Part shown: positions 45,522 through 59,124 of the stretch, piece by piece
Position numbering within the stretch: position 1 is the first letter of the stretch
Layout of the letters: every line of letters starts with the position of its first letter
Source: Bradyrhizobium elkanii WSM2783
GTDB lineage: Bacteria; Pseudomonadota; Alphaproteobacteria; Rhizobiales; Xanthobacteraceae
NCBI RefSeq assembly: GCF_000472865.1
Contig: NZ_AXAP01000010.1
Coordinates: 107,468 to 171,467, forward strand
Length of the DNA: 64,000 bases
Reading direction: 5' to 3'
Program-made: the position numbers and the translations under genes
Notes under the pieces: model-generated
Database searches by the model: none
Seen by the model: the letters and a program-made list of their open reading frames with translations, nothing else
What the model was told of the DNA's origin: nothing

Positions 45522-47180
45522 TTATCCCACCGCCTTCGCCGCGGCGCGTCCCGCGTTTCGTCCGGAGAACAGGCAGCCGCCGAGGAAAGTCCCCTCCAGC
45601 GAGCGATAGCCGTGCATGCCGCCGCCGCCGAATCCTGCAGCTTCGCCGACGGCGTAGAGTCCCCTGATGATCTCGCCGTCGTGGCCGAACACACGTGAAT
45701 CGAGATCGGTCTCGAATCCGCCGAGTGTCTTGCGGGTGAGGATGTTGAGCTTCACCGCGATCAGCGGTCCATGCGCGGGATCGAGGATGCGATGCGGCGC
45801 GGCGGTGCGGATCAGGCGGTCGCCGATATATTTGCGCGCATTGTGCAGGTTCATCACCTGCGCGTCCTTCACGTAAGGATTCGTGATCTCGCGGTCACGC
45901 GCCTCGATCTGCGTCCGGATGTGATCGAGCTTCAACAGGTTGTCGCCGGAAAGCTGGTTCATCGCAGCGATGAGATCCTCGAGCCTGTCGCGCACAATGA
46001 AGTCGACGCCGTGTTTTTTGAACGCTTCCACCGGCGCCGGCGCGCCTTTGTTGGTCGCGCGCTTGATCGTCATGCGCCAGCTCTTGCCGGTGAGATCGGG
46101 GTTCTGCTCGGAGCCCGAGAGCGCGAACTCCTTCTTGATGATGCTCTGGGTCAGGATGAACCAGGAATAATCATAGCCGGTGCCCATGATGTATTGCAGT
46201 TGCCCGAGCGTGTCGGAGCCCGGAAACAGCGGCGCCGGCAATCGCCGTCCGGTCGCATCGAACCACATCGATGACGGCCCGGGCAGGATGCGGATGCCGT
46301 GCTTCGGCCAGATTGGATTCCAGTTCTGGATGCCCTCGACGTAGTGCCACATCCGGTCGCGGTTGATCAGCCGCGCGCCGCTCGCCTCGGTGATGCCGAT
46401 CATGCGGCCGTCGACATGTGCGGGCACGCCGGAGATCATGTGCTGCGGCGGTTCGCCCAATCGCTTCGGCCAGTTCTGCCGCACCAGGTCATGATTGCCG
46501 CCGATGCCGCCAGACGCCACGATCACGGCTGGCGCGCGCAGCGAGAATTCGCCGACCACATTGCGCGAAGTGCTCTTGCCGCGCTCCACATTGGTCGGCT
46601 CGAGGATCGCGCCGGTGACGCCGTCGATCGCACCGTTCGTCACCGACAGCGCATCGACGCGATGGCGGAACTTGAAGATCAGCCTGCCGCTCTTTTCGGC
46701 CTCGCGTGCGCGGCGCGCGAATGGCTCGACGATGCCCGGCCCGGTGCCCCAGGTGACGTGGAAACGCGGCACCGAATTGCCATGGCCCATCGCGTCATAG
46801 CCGCCGCGCTCGGCCCAGCCGACGATCGGAAACAGGCGATGGCCCATCGCGCGCAGCCAGTCGCGCTTTTCACCCGCGGCGAAAGCGACGTAAGCTTCCG
46901 CCCAGCGCCGCGGCCAATGGTCTTCGTCGCGATCGAAGCCCGCTGTTCCCATCCAGTCCTGCAGCGCGAGCGCGTGAGAGTCCTTGATGCCGAGCCGGCG
47001 CTGTTCCGGCGAATCGACCAGGAACAATCCTCCGAACGACCAGAACGCTTGGCCCCCGAGCGATTGTTCGCCTTCCTGCTCGACCACGATGACGCGTTTT
47101 CCGGCATCTGTAATCTCTGTGGCGGCAACAAGGCCTGCCAGACCCGCGCCCACCACAATGACGTCTACATCCTCAGCCAT
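45522..47180 (-). CDS. FAD-dependent dehydrogenase (succinate/ketosteroid dehydrogenase-like)
   Basis: A 552-residue flavoprotein. The N-terminal FAD site is DVIVVGAGLAGLVAATEITD, with VIVVEQEGEQSLGGQAFWSF following, and the C-terminal part contains GLYAVGEAAGFGGGGMHGYR and LEGTFLGGCLFSGR. It resembles rhizobial FAD-binding dehydrogenases related to KstD and fumarate reductase. Substrate unknown. ATG 47180 begins directly before the FAD motif. RidA downstream may remove reactive imine products. Confidence 0.85.
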   Translation of the reverse strand: MAEDVDVIVVGAGLAGLVAATEITDAGKRVIVVEQEGEQSLGGQAFWSFGGLFLVDSPEQRRLGIKDSHALALQDWMGTAGFDRDEDHWPRRWAEAYVAFAAGEKRDWLRAMGHRLFPIVGWAERGGYDAMGHGNSVPRFHVTWGTGPGIVEPFARRAREAEKSGRLIFKFRHRVDALSVTNGAIDGVTGAILEPTNVERGKSTSRNVVGEFSLRAPAVIVASGGIGGNHDLVRQNWPKRLGEPPQHMISGVPAHVDGRMIGITEASGARLINRDRMWHYVEGIQNWNPIWPKHGIRILPGPSSMWFDATGRRLPAPLFPGSDTLGQLQYIMGTGYDYSWFILTQSIIKKEFALSGSEQNPDLTGKSWRMTIKRATNKGAPAPVEAFKKHGVDFIVRDRLEDLIAAMNQLSGDNLLKLDHIRTQIEARDREITNPYVKDAQVMNLHNARKYIGDRLIRTAAPHRILDPAHGPLIAVKLNILTRKTLGGFETDLDSRVFGHDGEIIRGLYAVGEAAGFGGGGMHGYRSLEGTFLGGCLFSGRNAGRAAAKAVG

Positions 47181-47451
47181 GTCTTTCGTCCCCCGAGTTC
47201 CCTTTGAATGAGACCTGCACGTTCGCGCGCGGTCAACGGCAAAGGGAGCTTGGCGGCCGTTCCGCGAGGACACGGTAAGGTTGTTTCAGTTTGGGACCTC
47301 TCATCCGCAAACTGCAGCGTGTGCGCAACACTCGATTTGAATTTGTTTTGATCGAGCTGTGACGGCTGGACAAAAATCCAGACCCGCAACACGCTGGCCA
47401 AAGTCTTGCATCACTAAGATCAACGGATTCGATATTCGACTGGGGCAGGCC

Positions 47452-47916
47452 ATGAAGTTGATGACGGGGTTGCTCGCGGCGGTTCTCCTGCTGGCGGGTA
47501 TGGGGGCTTCGCATGCGGTGGTGCGGATCGCCGACGATCGTGGCGGCAGGATCGGCACTTACGTCGACAGATATCAAGGCCTTCGCAGTTCCGGCGAAAC
47601 CGTCATCATCGACGGCCTCTGCGCATCGGCCTGCACCATCGTGCTGGGTGCGGTTCCGCATAATCGGATCTGCGTCACCTCGCATGCCAATCTCGGTTTC
47701 CACGCTGCATGGGATTTCGGCGCCAACGGCCGCGCCATCACCAATCCCGAAGCGACCCAGATGCTGTACTCGATGTACCCGACCTCGATCCGCCGCTGGA
47801 TCGCCTCCCGCGGCGGCCTCACCCCGAGGATGATCTTCCTGCGCGGCAAGGCCCTGCAGGCCATGTTCCGGCCCTGCTACCTCGACGCCCAGGCCTCCGC
47901 CAACCGGGCGCGCTAG
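47452..47916 (+). CDS. periplasmic protein of the COG3904 type (ClpP/crotonase-like fold)
   Basis: A 154-residue protein with a signal peptide (to GASHA). The mature part has IIDGLCASACTIVLGAVPHN and ICVTSHANLGFHAAWDF, typical of a family with a ClpP-like fold where the Ser in CxSACT takes the nucleophile position. Catalysis is not proven. Its TAG stop is the first triplet of a palindromic repeat. Confidence 0.7.
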   Translation: MKLMTGLLAAVLLLAGMGASHAVVRIADDRGGRIGTYVDRYQGLRSSGETVIIDGLCASACTIVLGAVPHNRICVTSHANLGFHAAWDFGANGRAITNPEATQMLYSMYPTSIRRWIASRGGLTPRMIFLRGKALQAMFRPCYLDAQASANRAR

Positions 47917-48102
47917 AGCATGATCCGGAAAAGTGTGAAGCGGTTTTCCGAAAAGATCATGCTCAAACAATAACCTAAAGCGCGATGATGATTCATCCTC
48001 ATCTCATCGCGCTTTAGTGCGCTCCTAGATCATGATCTCCGCGCGAACGCTTCGCGTTGTCGCGAGGGAAAGCCGGTTTCTACCTTTCCGGATCGGGCTC
48101 TA
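47914..48102. repeat. palindrome block between convergent genes
   Basis: From the left: arms GAGCATGATCCGGAAAAG and TTTTCCGAAAAGATCATGCTC, a second hairpin AAAGCGCGATGATGA/TCTCATCGCGCTTT (47976-48017), then a reversed CTAGAGCCCGATCCGGAAA element ending at 48102. The TAG stops of both the COG3904-type gene and the autotransporter come from the two outer elements. Confidence 0.8.
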
Positions 48103-51100
48103 GAATCTCCAGGAGAAGCTGCCCTTGACCGAATGATCCTGCACGCGGTCCGCGAGCTGGCCGACATAGGAGATGCCGACGCTGGCTTGCGGCGTGACCC
48201 GCAGGTCGAGCCCGCCTTCGACCAGCGCCGCGTTGCGCGCGAGCGGCACGCCCGCGACCATGAAGTTCGCGCCCGTGCTCTGGAACGCCAGCGCCGCCGT
48301 CGGGGTGACATCACCGACCGCGTACTGCCACGCCACCGAGGCGCGCGGCGTCAGCGACATGCCGTTCGTCAGCAGGAAGCTGGTGGCGATGCGCGCGCCG
48401 AGCGTCGAGTAGCCGACGTCTTCCTTGGTGCCGGAGCCGAGCAACGCGGCGATGCCGCTACCGCCGGTCTCATTGAAACTGTTGGTGTCGAGATGGACCC
48501 AGGCGAGCCCCGCAAACGGTTCGAGCGCAACCTGTCCGACGGTCAGCCCATAACCCACCTCGCCGAACACCTGCGCCGTGGTGGCGTCGTAGCGGGCGCG
48601 CGCGGTGTCGAAGAAGTTCGGGAAGACGATCGAACGGCTGGTATCGAGCGTGCTGAAGCTTGTCGCCGCACCGCCGCGCAGGCTGAGCGCACCGTAGGTC
48701 GCACCGACATAACCGGCGAGATGGGCGGTCTCGACATCAGCGGAACTCGTCCGGTCGCTGACGCGGACGGTTGAACTGGTGTAGCCGCCGGCGATGCCCA
48801 CGATCCAGTTGGGAGCGAAGCGATGATCGACGCCGCTGAAGAAGCCGGCAAGATCGCGCGTCATGCCTGCGGCATTGCCGTTGCCGTCGAGCCGGCCCCA
48901 GGCGCCGACGCCCTGCGCCCAGAACGCCGTCTCGGGAAGCCGCGCGGGCACTGCGGGCGGCGCTTTCATCGGGAAAGCCGATTTCTGCGCCCCCGCATAG
49001 GCGAGCGCGGAACTGACCGACGTCGCGTCCATCGCGGCCAATTGCGGTCCCCCCGAGGTGAGCGCGGCCATCGGACCCGCATCGCCGGCGAATGAAGCTT
49101 GCCGTAGTCGCCCGAGCACAGCCTCGCGCACATAGCGGGAATCGTCGAGCATCGCGGTCTGCGCGCTGGCATGCACCTCGCCTGACAGCGCATCGAACGC
49201 CTGCCGCGCGCCGGCCGCGCTCTGATTGAGCACGGCAGTCACCAGCGGGCTGGTCAGTGAACTCTCCTGCAAGGCGTTGGCCGCCGCGCGCTGGTTCGGG
49301 GTCTCCGCGACGTCGGGGAATGCGGTGCTACTGCGGGCGAATCTCAGGAATACGTCGTTGGCACCGTAGCTCAACGTCGGCGTCAGGAAGATGAGGCTGC
49401 TGCTGACATCCGCAAATGTGCCGGTGACGCCGCCGTTCGCGGTGAGGATGGTGTAGACTGTCTGCGGCGAAAAGATTCCGCTCTGCGCCAGCGCCAGCAC
49501 GGTGCCCCCCGTGAGGCTTGCGGTCCCGGTAGCGACAATCCGATCGGATTGGCCGGCCGCATTGGTCTCGACTTGGTAGATCGAGCCCGCCGCGAAGCTG
49601 ACATTGCCGGCGACGTTCAGGGTGCCGATCGAATTGCCGGGCGCGACGGCGCCGCCATTCGCAACAGCGAGGCCGCCGATGGTACCGATGCCGCCGAGCG
49701 TGCCGCCGCCGTTCACAGTGACGGTGCTGGCGAGGCTCGCGCCGGCGTGGTTGTCATCGCCGACCACGAGCTTGCCGGCATTGACGGTGGTTGGACCGGT
49801 GTAGGTGCTTTGGCCGTTGAGAACCAGGGTCTTCGAACCGGCCTTGATGAGAGCACCGCCTCCGGTGATCACATTGCTGAGCGTGATGTCCGGGGATTGG
49901 TCAAACGTCAGCGTGCCGGCCTGGATTGCAATATTGCCGGTCAGGCCCGGCGTCGAACTGCCGAAGATGAGTGTGTTTGCCCCACCAAGAAACGTGAGAG
50001 CATTGGCACGTGTCACGCCGTCGTTGGACAAGCCGCCTGAAATCGTGCCGTTGTTGATGACAGTGGCATCCGTGCCGACGATGCCGGCGCCGCCGCCAAG
50101 GGTGCCGCCGCTCCAGCCATCTCCCCCGATGATCGATCCTGTGTTGCTGAGGGATGAACCCGACAGAATGGCACCGGCTCCGCCACCACTGCGCCCCGCC
50201 CCACCGCTGCCGCCTCCGAGACCGCCGCGAATGATGCCGCGGTTGTCGAGCGACGAGGCGGCACTCAGAGACACGCCAGCGCCGCCGGTCCCAGCGGGAG
50301 CCAGGACGCCGCCATATCCCACGGCGCCGCTGCCGCCTATGCCGCCGGTGATGTTGCCAATGTTGACAACCGAAAGTGCGGCCCCGACAAGGCCGGCACC
50401 GCCAGCGCCTCCGACGCCACCACCTCCAGCGCCGACGGCTGCGCCGGCCGTCCCGCCGGTGCCCCCAGCGATTGTCCCGGTGTTGGTGAAGCCGGCACCT
50501 GCGGCACTGAATTGAACGCCCACGCCACCGCTGCCGCCACCACCGCCGGTGTCAGGATACGGGGGACCACCGTAAATTCCCGACTTGCCGCCGTCGCCGC
50601 CACTGCCACCGGTGATGGTCCCGCTATTGCTGCTGGCGCCGTTGCCGGTGATCACCGCTCCGTACCCGCCTGCCCCGCCACCGCCGCCGCCGCCCGCGCC
50701 CCCCGAATTGGCGTCGCCGCCCTTGCCGCCTCGGCCGCCGACCATCGTCCCAGTGTTGGTCAGAATCGTTGTGCCGGCGCCGTTGCCATTGTATCCGCCG
50801 CCACCGCCGCTTCCGCCCAGGAGGCCGGTCTGTCCGTCATGGCCGTTCGGATCGCCCGCCGTACCTCCGGTGCCACCAGGAAGACCGCCGTACGCACTAC
50901 CACCGTCACCGCCCCCCGCGCCGCCGCCGCCGCCGCCAGCGAGCGAATCAGCACGTACGCTATGGCCTGGATTCCCGGTGTAACCAGCGCCGCCACCCCC
51001 AGGGGTCCAGCCGAACCCGGGGCCGCCCTGACCTCCGTCAGCCCACGCCGCCATGGTGAAGCCGACAACCACACAAAAAGCGGTGGAACCGACGCGCATG

Positions 51101-51168
51101 ACGCGCCGAACGTGCCGGCGATGACAATCGTGGCCCCGCGACTGGCGGTCCGAACATTTCCACGTCAT
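48100..51168 (-). CDS. glycine-rich autotransporter (type Va)
   Basis: A 1022-residue outer-membrane autotransporter. A long signal region ends TMAAWADGG; ATG 51168 is chosen (GGGGG five bases upstream), while ATG 51099 would give a conventional signal peptide. Next come about 400 residues of Gly-rich repeats with N-T-G-x-I units, then an autotransporter-associated beta-strand repeat (GGGALIKAGSKTLVLNGQST). The barrel starts near residue 735 (FWAQGVGAWGRLDGNGN) and ends SFSWRF, with the terminal aromatic needed for Bam insertion. Adhesin or surface function inferred. Confidence 0.9.
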   Translation of the reverse strand: MTWKCSDRQSRGHDCHRRHVRRVMRVGSTAFCVVVGFTMAAWADGGQGGPGFGWTPGGGGAGYTGNPGHSVRADSLAGGGGGGAGGGDGGSAYGGLPGGTGGTAGDPNGHDGQTGLLGGSGGGGGYNGNGAGTTILTNTGTMVGGRGGKGGDANSGGAGGGGGGGAGGYGAVITGNGASSNSGTITGGSGGDGGKSGIYGGPPYPDTGGGGGSGGVGVQFSAAGAGFTNTGTIAGGTGGTAGAAVGAGGGGVGGAGGAGLVGAALSVVNIGNITGGIGGSGAVGYGGVLAPAGTGGAGVSLSAASSLDNRGIIRGGLGGGSGGAGRSGGGAGAILSGSSLSNTGSIIGGDGWSGGTLGGGAGIVGTDATVINNGTISGGLSNDGVTRANALTFLGGANTLIFGSSTPGLTGNIAIQAGTLTFDQSPDITLSNVITGGGALIKAGSKTLVLNGQSTYTGPTTVNAGKLVVGDDNHAGASLASTVTVNGGGTLGGIGTIGGLAVANGGAVAPGNSIGTLNVAGNVSFAAGSIYQVETNAAGQSDRIVATGTASLTGGTVLALAQSGIFSPQTVYTILTANGGVTGTFADVSSSLIFLTPTLSYGANDVFLRFARSSTAFPDVAETPNQRAAANALQESSLTSPLVTAVLNQSAAGARQAFDALSGEVHASAQTAMLDDSRYVREAVLGRLRQASFAGDAGPMAALTSGGPQLAAMDATSVSSALAYAGAQKSAFPMKAPPAVPARLPETAFWAQGVGAWGRLDGNGNAAGMTRDLAGFFSGVDHRFAPNWIVGIAGGYTSSTVRVSDRTSSADVETAHLAGYVGATYGALSLRGGAATSFSTLDTSRSIVFPNFFDTARARYDATTAQVFGEVGYGLTVGQVALEPFAGLAWVHLDTNSFNETGGSGIAALLGSGTKEDVGYSTLGARIATSFLLTNGMSLTPRASVAWQYAVGDVTPTAALAFQSTGANFMVAGVPLARNAALVEGGLDLRVTPQASVGISYVGQLADRVQDHSVKGSFSWRF

Positions 51169-51545
51169 TGCAGCCCCCACGACACTACCAATTTTCCGCA
51201 CGCGCCTGTGGTTGCCGCAAAGCCATTTGCACGACTTCTGATCACGTCAACCTGTGCGGCGACTTGCCCATCACCGATGCCGATGTTCGCGCGAAAGTTC
51301 GCGACATTGGACTTCAGCAACGTTCATACTTACGCTGGCTCCTCAACGACGCCGAGGAAACAACGCACGCACCCAAACAGTCTTCGATGAATCACGATCT
51401 GACTACTGACCGCAAGGTATACAGGCGGTGGCGTGAGCGTTAAGAAAAACGAGCGAGACTTTGCTGCAACAGATTGGGTTCTCGATCGCCGCAAATCTCG
51501 CGCAAATAGATTCAATTCCAACCAGAAACTGCAACGCAGAATCCC
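51169..51545. other. divergent intergenic region, no gene seen
   Basis: About 377 bases between the autotransporter and the LuxR pseudogene. It is less GC-rich than its surroundings and probably holds the autotransporter promoter. I found no named binding site. Confidence 0.4.
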
Positions 51546-52365
51546 ATGGGCAACCGGGACGGTAGCTCGACACCGAAATCATCCGCCTTTACGAATCGGA
51601 ACCCGATCTCCACGCGCTACCCGACTTGCTGTTCACGAACGTCAGTCGTCTGATCGACGCGGAAGTTGTAAGCTTCACCGAATTCCATCACGCGAGTCAG
51701 GATTTTCGCGCGTTGGTTTCGGTCGAAGACGATGTTGAAAAGATGGGTGCGCGATGCAGGCTTTTGCCCGTCACCGGCACTCGCACCCGTTCTGGCAGTA
51801 TGATCCTGACTTTTACGGCGAGCGCGCGCTGCGCGACTCGGATTTCTTCACCGATGACGAATACGTCGAACTCCCCATGGCCAGGGAAGCGTTCCTGCCG
51901 TCAGGCGCCCGTCGGATGATGGCAATCGTGCTGCAGCATCAAGACTATGTGGTCACGATCGTCGGCCATCGTGTGCTCAATCGCCCGCCCTTCAGCGATT
52001 TGGAGTGCGACCGTCTTGAAACGTTCCCGTCCGCACATTCTGCGAAGCTATCGGCAGGCGCAGGAGCGCACGCTCGCCAAGCTCACTCCAGCCGATCGGC
52101 TGCGGCTGGCGTTCCCCGCGCCACGCCGCGTCAGATCGACGTGGCATCGTGGATTGCGCTGGGAAAGTCGAACGACGAGATCGCCGGTATCCTCGATGTC
52201 GGCGTCGACACGATCAAGGCGTACGTCAAGGCGATCAACAGCAAGATCGACTCGGACAGCCGCCGTGCGGCCATCGTCATCGCCCACACCACACCGCCTT
52301 TCGCCGATCTGCCGCCGCTCTGGAAGCTCGGCCTCGATGCGTGGGGCGGCCAGGCGCAGGCGTAA
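51546..52365 (+). pseudogene. LuxR-family regulator broken by four small indels
   Basis: Translation needs frames 3, 2, 1, 2 and 1 in turn. Breaks fall near 51566 (one base lost), 51750 (CG lost from a CG run), 52028 (extra C in a CCC run) and 52115 (one base lost). When repaired it reads through: LYESEPDLHALPDLLFTNVS, MQAFARHRHSHPFWQYDPDF, RPHILRSYRQAQERTLAKL and DVASWIALGKSNDEIAGILD, the last being the LuxR helix-turn-helix. About 270 residues originally. Sequencing error is possible but four independent indels favour decay. Confidence 0.85.
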
Positions 52366-52374
52366 GCTTCTTGG

Positions 52375-52818
52375 TCAGTAGCACCGCATGATGTTGACGG
52401 TCTGCTCTCCGCCGCGCCGTCCGGGGACCGTCACGCTCTCCGAGGGGCAGCTCGAGACATAGGGTCGATCGGAAGGTTCAACCATTGGCGGATAGCGATG
52501 GGCCCAGTCCCAAGGGACGTCATAGGTGTAGGTGTTGCGGAAGTCGCCCGAGACCGATTGCGATTGCGGCATGCCGGCGATGCCTTCGCCGACCGCTGGC
52601 GCATCGAAATAGCCTGCTGTGCCCGGCCAGAAGCCACCGACAAAGCCTCGCCGATGCGGCCGGAACGCAGGACCAACGTGCCCGCGCACAACCGACGGCG
52701 CCGAAGCAACCCCGGCGCGCGCTGCTCCTCCCGACCTCGCGGATGCATCATTCGCAGCGAACAGAAGCGCTGCTGCGCCAACAGACGCGATCAACGCGCC
52801 ACAGATTCGATAGCTCAT
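52375..52818 (-). CDS. small secreted hypothetical protein
   Basis: A 147-residue protein with a signal peptide (to NDASA). The mature part is rich in Gly, Pro and aromatic residues (GFVGGFWPGTAGYFDAP) and has two Cys near the C-terminus (SSCPSES and NIMRCY). No known domain. Start ATG 52818; ATG 52830 is possible. Resembles other short rhizobial exported proteins of unknown role. Confidence 0.65.
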   Translation of the reverse strand: MSYRICGALIASVGAAALLFAANDASARSGGAARAGVASAPSVVRGHVGPAFRPHRRGFVGGFWPGTAGYFDAPAVGEGIAGMPQSQSVSGDFRNTYTYDVPWDWAHRYPPMVEPSDRPYVSSCPSESVTVPGRRGGEQTVNIMRCY

Positions 52819-52998
52819 GGTACGCACCAACTCGCCAATTACGGAGCCGCACTCGGCGCACGCTAGGCCATGCGCTTTGGTGCCGCCAACGCATACTTAA
52901 CTGGTAGTTAAGCAGTAATATTAACAGCCAGCTATTGTCTCAAAAGCTCGGGATCGGCCGCGCTGCGCGACCGGCATCCCGTAACCAGGAGGGCGAGC

Positions 52999-56513
<3,515 letters not shown>

Positions 56514-56517
<4 letters not shown>

Positions 56518-56798
56518 GTGTCGTGTTCCACCGCGCGAAACGCCTTGATGCGGGCAAACAGCGCCCCTGCCTCGTCAAGCGGCCTGTCGCCGATCAGCGC
56601 GGCATAGAGGTCGGGATCGGGCACCTCGAGCAGATGCTCCAGTTCGGACAGTTCGGCCTCCGAGAGGTTGCCGATTTCGGCGTCCGCAAAGCGGCCGAGG
56701 ATGAGGTCCATCTCGCGGGTGCCACGATGCCAGCAGCGAAACAATAGCCGCTTGCGGCGGTCGTCGAGCCCGCCGCTCGACCGTGTCGTTCCCGTCAT
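56514..56798 (-). CDS. sdhE: succinate dehydrogenase assembly factor SdhE
   Basis: A 94-residue SdhE/Sdh5-family protein that promotes covalent FAD attachment to SdhA. The key RGxxE motif is in FRCWHRGTREMDLILG. Start Met at 56798 is chosen; 56816 would add six residues. It is translationally coupled to mfd and divergent from recG; this order is common in Rhizobiales although the functions are unrelated. Confidence 0.9.
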
Positions 56799-56908
56799 GT
56801 CGCCAAATCCATCCAAACGCCAAAAGCCCGGACGTGCCGGGCGGGGGTGATATAGCGACTGGGATGACCGATGTCAGCCCTTCTTGTGCCCAATTATCAA
56901 CGCCTCCC

Positions 56909-56982
56909 GTCATTGCCGGGCTTGACCCGGCAATCCATCCTCTCTTGAAGATGGATGCGCGGATCAAGTCCGCGCATGACGC
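56909..56982. repeat. intergenic palindrome, CCGGG type, third copy
   Basis: CGTCATTGCCGGGCTTGACC with CCCGGCAATCCATCC, then ATGGATGCGCGGATC with GTCCGCGCATGACG. Located between divergent sdhE and recG, 24 bases before recG. Confidence 0.8.
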
Positions 56983-57005
56983 GTCTCGCACGACGAAAGA
57001 CCTGA

Positions 57006-59114
57006 ATGCGCCCTGCTCTGCTCAATCCCCTGTTTGCGCCGGTCACGAGCCTGTCAGGCGTCGGGCCGAAGCAGGACAAGCTGCTCCGCTATCTGCTCGA
57101 CCGCAGCGAGACGCCGCGGCTGGTCGATCTGTTGCTGCATCTGCCCGCAAGCGTGATCGACCGCCGCGCGCGGCCGAAGATCCGCGACGCGGTTCCGGGC
57201 ACGATGGTGACGCTTGAGGTCACGATCGACCGCCATCGCCCGGCCCCGCCGCGCAATTCGCGTGCGCCCTATCTCGTCTATGCCAGCGACGACACCGCCG
57301 ATGTGGTGCTCACCTTCTTCCGCGCCCAGCCGGGCTATGTCGAAAAGCTGCTTCCCGTCGGAACCAAGCGCTATGTCTCCGGCACCTTGCAGATGTACGA
57401 CGGCATCCCGCAGATCGTGCATCCCGACCGCGTCGTCGACGAAGAAGGTTTTGCAAAACTCTCCGGCATCGATCCGGTCTATCCGCTGACCGAGGGACTT
57501 GCGATCGGCTCGCTCCGCCGTGCCATCGCGCAGGCGCTGCAGAAACTGCCCGCATTGCCAGAGTGGATCAGCCCGGAGGTGCTGCGCCGCTGCAGCTTTC
57601 CGCCGATTGCGGAAGCGCTGCAGCGTGTCCATGTGCCGGTCGAGCTCACCGACATCCTGCCTGACGGCCCGTTCTGGTCGCGCCTTGCCTTCGACGAGCT
57701 GCTCGCCGGGCAATTGGCGCTGGCGCTGATCCGCGCCCAACTCCGCCGGCCTGCCGGCGACCGCAATGCCGGCGACGGCCATCTGCGCAACAAGATCATC
57801 GACGCGCTGCCCTATGCACTGACGGCTTCGCAACGCTCCGCTATGGCGGCGATTGCAGAAGATCTGCGCCAGCCGCTGCGCATGCTGCGCCTGCTGCAGG
57901 GCGACGTCGGGTCCGGCAAGACTGTGGTGGCGCTGCTCGCGGCCGCGGCCGTCGCCGAAGTCGGCAAGCAGGCCGCGCTGATGGCCCCGACCGAAATCCT
58001 GGCGCGGCAGCACATCAAGACCATCGCCCCGCTAGCGGAGCGCGCCGGTCTTCGTGTCGCGATCCTCACCGGCCGCGAGAAGGGCAAGGAGCGGCGCGAA
58101 TTGCTGGCCAGGCTCGAGGCCGGCGAGATCGATCTTTTGGTCGGCACCCATGCGCTGATCCAGGACGACGTGATCTTCAAATCGCTGGCGCTTGCGATCG
58201 TCGATGAGCAGCATCGCTTCGGCGTGCGCGAGCGGCTGGCGCTGACATCGAAAGGCGAAGCGGTGGACGTGTTGGTGCTGAGCGCCACGCCGATCCCGCG
58301 CACGCTGGTGCTCACCTATTTCGGCGACATGGACATCTCCGAATTGCGAGAAAAACCGGCCGGCCGCCAGCCGATCGATACCCGCGCCGTGCCGGCAAGC
58401 CGCATCAGCGACGTCATCGACGCCGTCGGCCGCGCGCTGACGGCGGGCAAGCTGGTCTACTGGATCTGCCCGCTGGTGGAGGAATCCGAAGCCGAAGGCA
58501 CCGAACACCTGACCAACGCGACGAAGCGGTTCGAGAGCCTGCAGAAGCGTTTCGGCGACAGTGTCGGCCTCGTCCACGGCCAGATGAAGGGCGCGGAGAA
58601 GGACGCCGTGATGGCGCAGTTCGCAGCGCATGAGATCACGCTGCTGGTCGCCACCACCGTGGTCGAGGTCGGCGTCGACGTGCCGGCAGCGACGATCATG
58701 GTGATCGAGAACGCCGAACGCTTTGGGCTTGCGCAACTGCACCAGCTTCGCGGCCGGATCGGGCGCGGCTCGGAAGCCTCAACCTGCCTGCTGCTCTACC
58801 AGGAGCCGCTCGGCGAAATCGCAAAAGCGCGGCTTAAAGTGATCCGCGAAACCACCGACGGCTTCCGTATCGCCGAGGAAGACCTGAAGCTGCGCGGCGA
58901 AGGCGACGTGCTCGGCATCCGCCAAAGCGGCCTTCCAGGCTACCGCATCGCGCGCCCTGAGGTGCACGGCCAGCTCATCGCGCAGGCCCGCGACGAAGCG
59001 CTACGCATCATGAAGGACAATCCGAAGCTGAAAGGCGAGCGCGGCGACGCCTTGCGCTGCCTGCTCTACCTGTTCGAACGTGACGAAGCCATCCCGCTGA
59101 TCGGCGCGGGGTGA
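57006..59114 (+). CDS. recG: ATP-dependent DNA helicase RecG
   Basis: A 702-residue branch-migration helicase that remodels stalled forks. The N-terminal wedge domain starts LNPLFAPVTSLSGVGPKQ. Helicase motifs: GDVGSGKTVVALLAAA, IVDEQHRFGVRERL, LSATPIPRTLVLTYFGDMD, VGVDVPAATIMVIENAERFG, and QLRGRIGRG; the C-terminal RecG wedge-type end is present. Start ATG 57006. Confidence 0.97.
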   Translation: MRPALLNPLFAPVTSLSGVGPKQDKLLRYLLDRSETPRLVDLLLHLPASVIDRRARPKIRDAVPGTMVTLEVTIDRHRPAPPRNSRAPYLVYASDDTADVVLTFFRAQPGYVEKLLPVGTKRYVSGTLQMYDGIPQIVHPDRVVDEEGFAKLSGIDPVYPLTEGLAIGSLRRAIAQALQKLPALPEWISPEVLRRCSFPPIAEALQRVHVPVELTDILPDGPFWSRLAFDELLAGQLALALIRAQLRRPAGDRNAGDGHLRNKIIDALPYALTASQRSAMAAIAEDLRQPLRMLRLLQGDVGSGKTVVALLAAAAVAEVGKQAALMAPTEILARQHIKTIAPLAERAGLRVAILTGREKGKERRELLARLEAGEIDLLVGTHALIQDDVIFKSLALAIVDEQHRFGVRERLALTSKGEAVDVLVLSATPIPRTLVLTYFGDMDISELREKPAGRQPIDTRAVPASRISDVIDAVGRALTAGKLVYWICPLVEESEAEGTEHLTNATKRFESLQKRFGDSVGLVHGQMKGAEKDAVMAQFAAHEITLLVATTVVEVGVDVPAATIMVIENAERFGLAQLHQLRGRIGRGSEASTCLLLYQEPLGEIAKARLKVIRETTDGFRIAEEDLKLRGEGDVLGIRQSGLPGYRIARPEVHGQLIAQARDEALRIMKDNPKLKGERGDALRCLLYLFERDEAIPLIGAG

Positions 59115-59124
59115 CGTTCTTCCC

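Noticed and set aside
49805..50983. Pro-rich plus-strand frames opposite the autotransporter
   Set aside because: Direct mirror of Gly-rich repeats (GGN versus NCC codons); no signal or start site.
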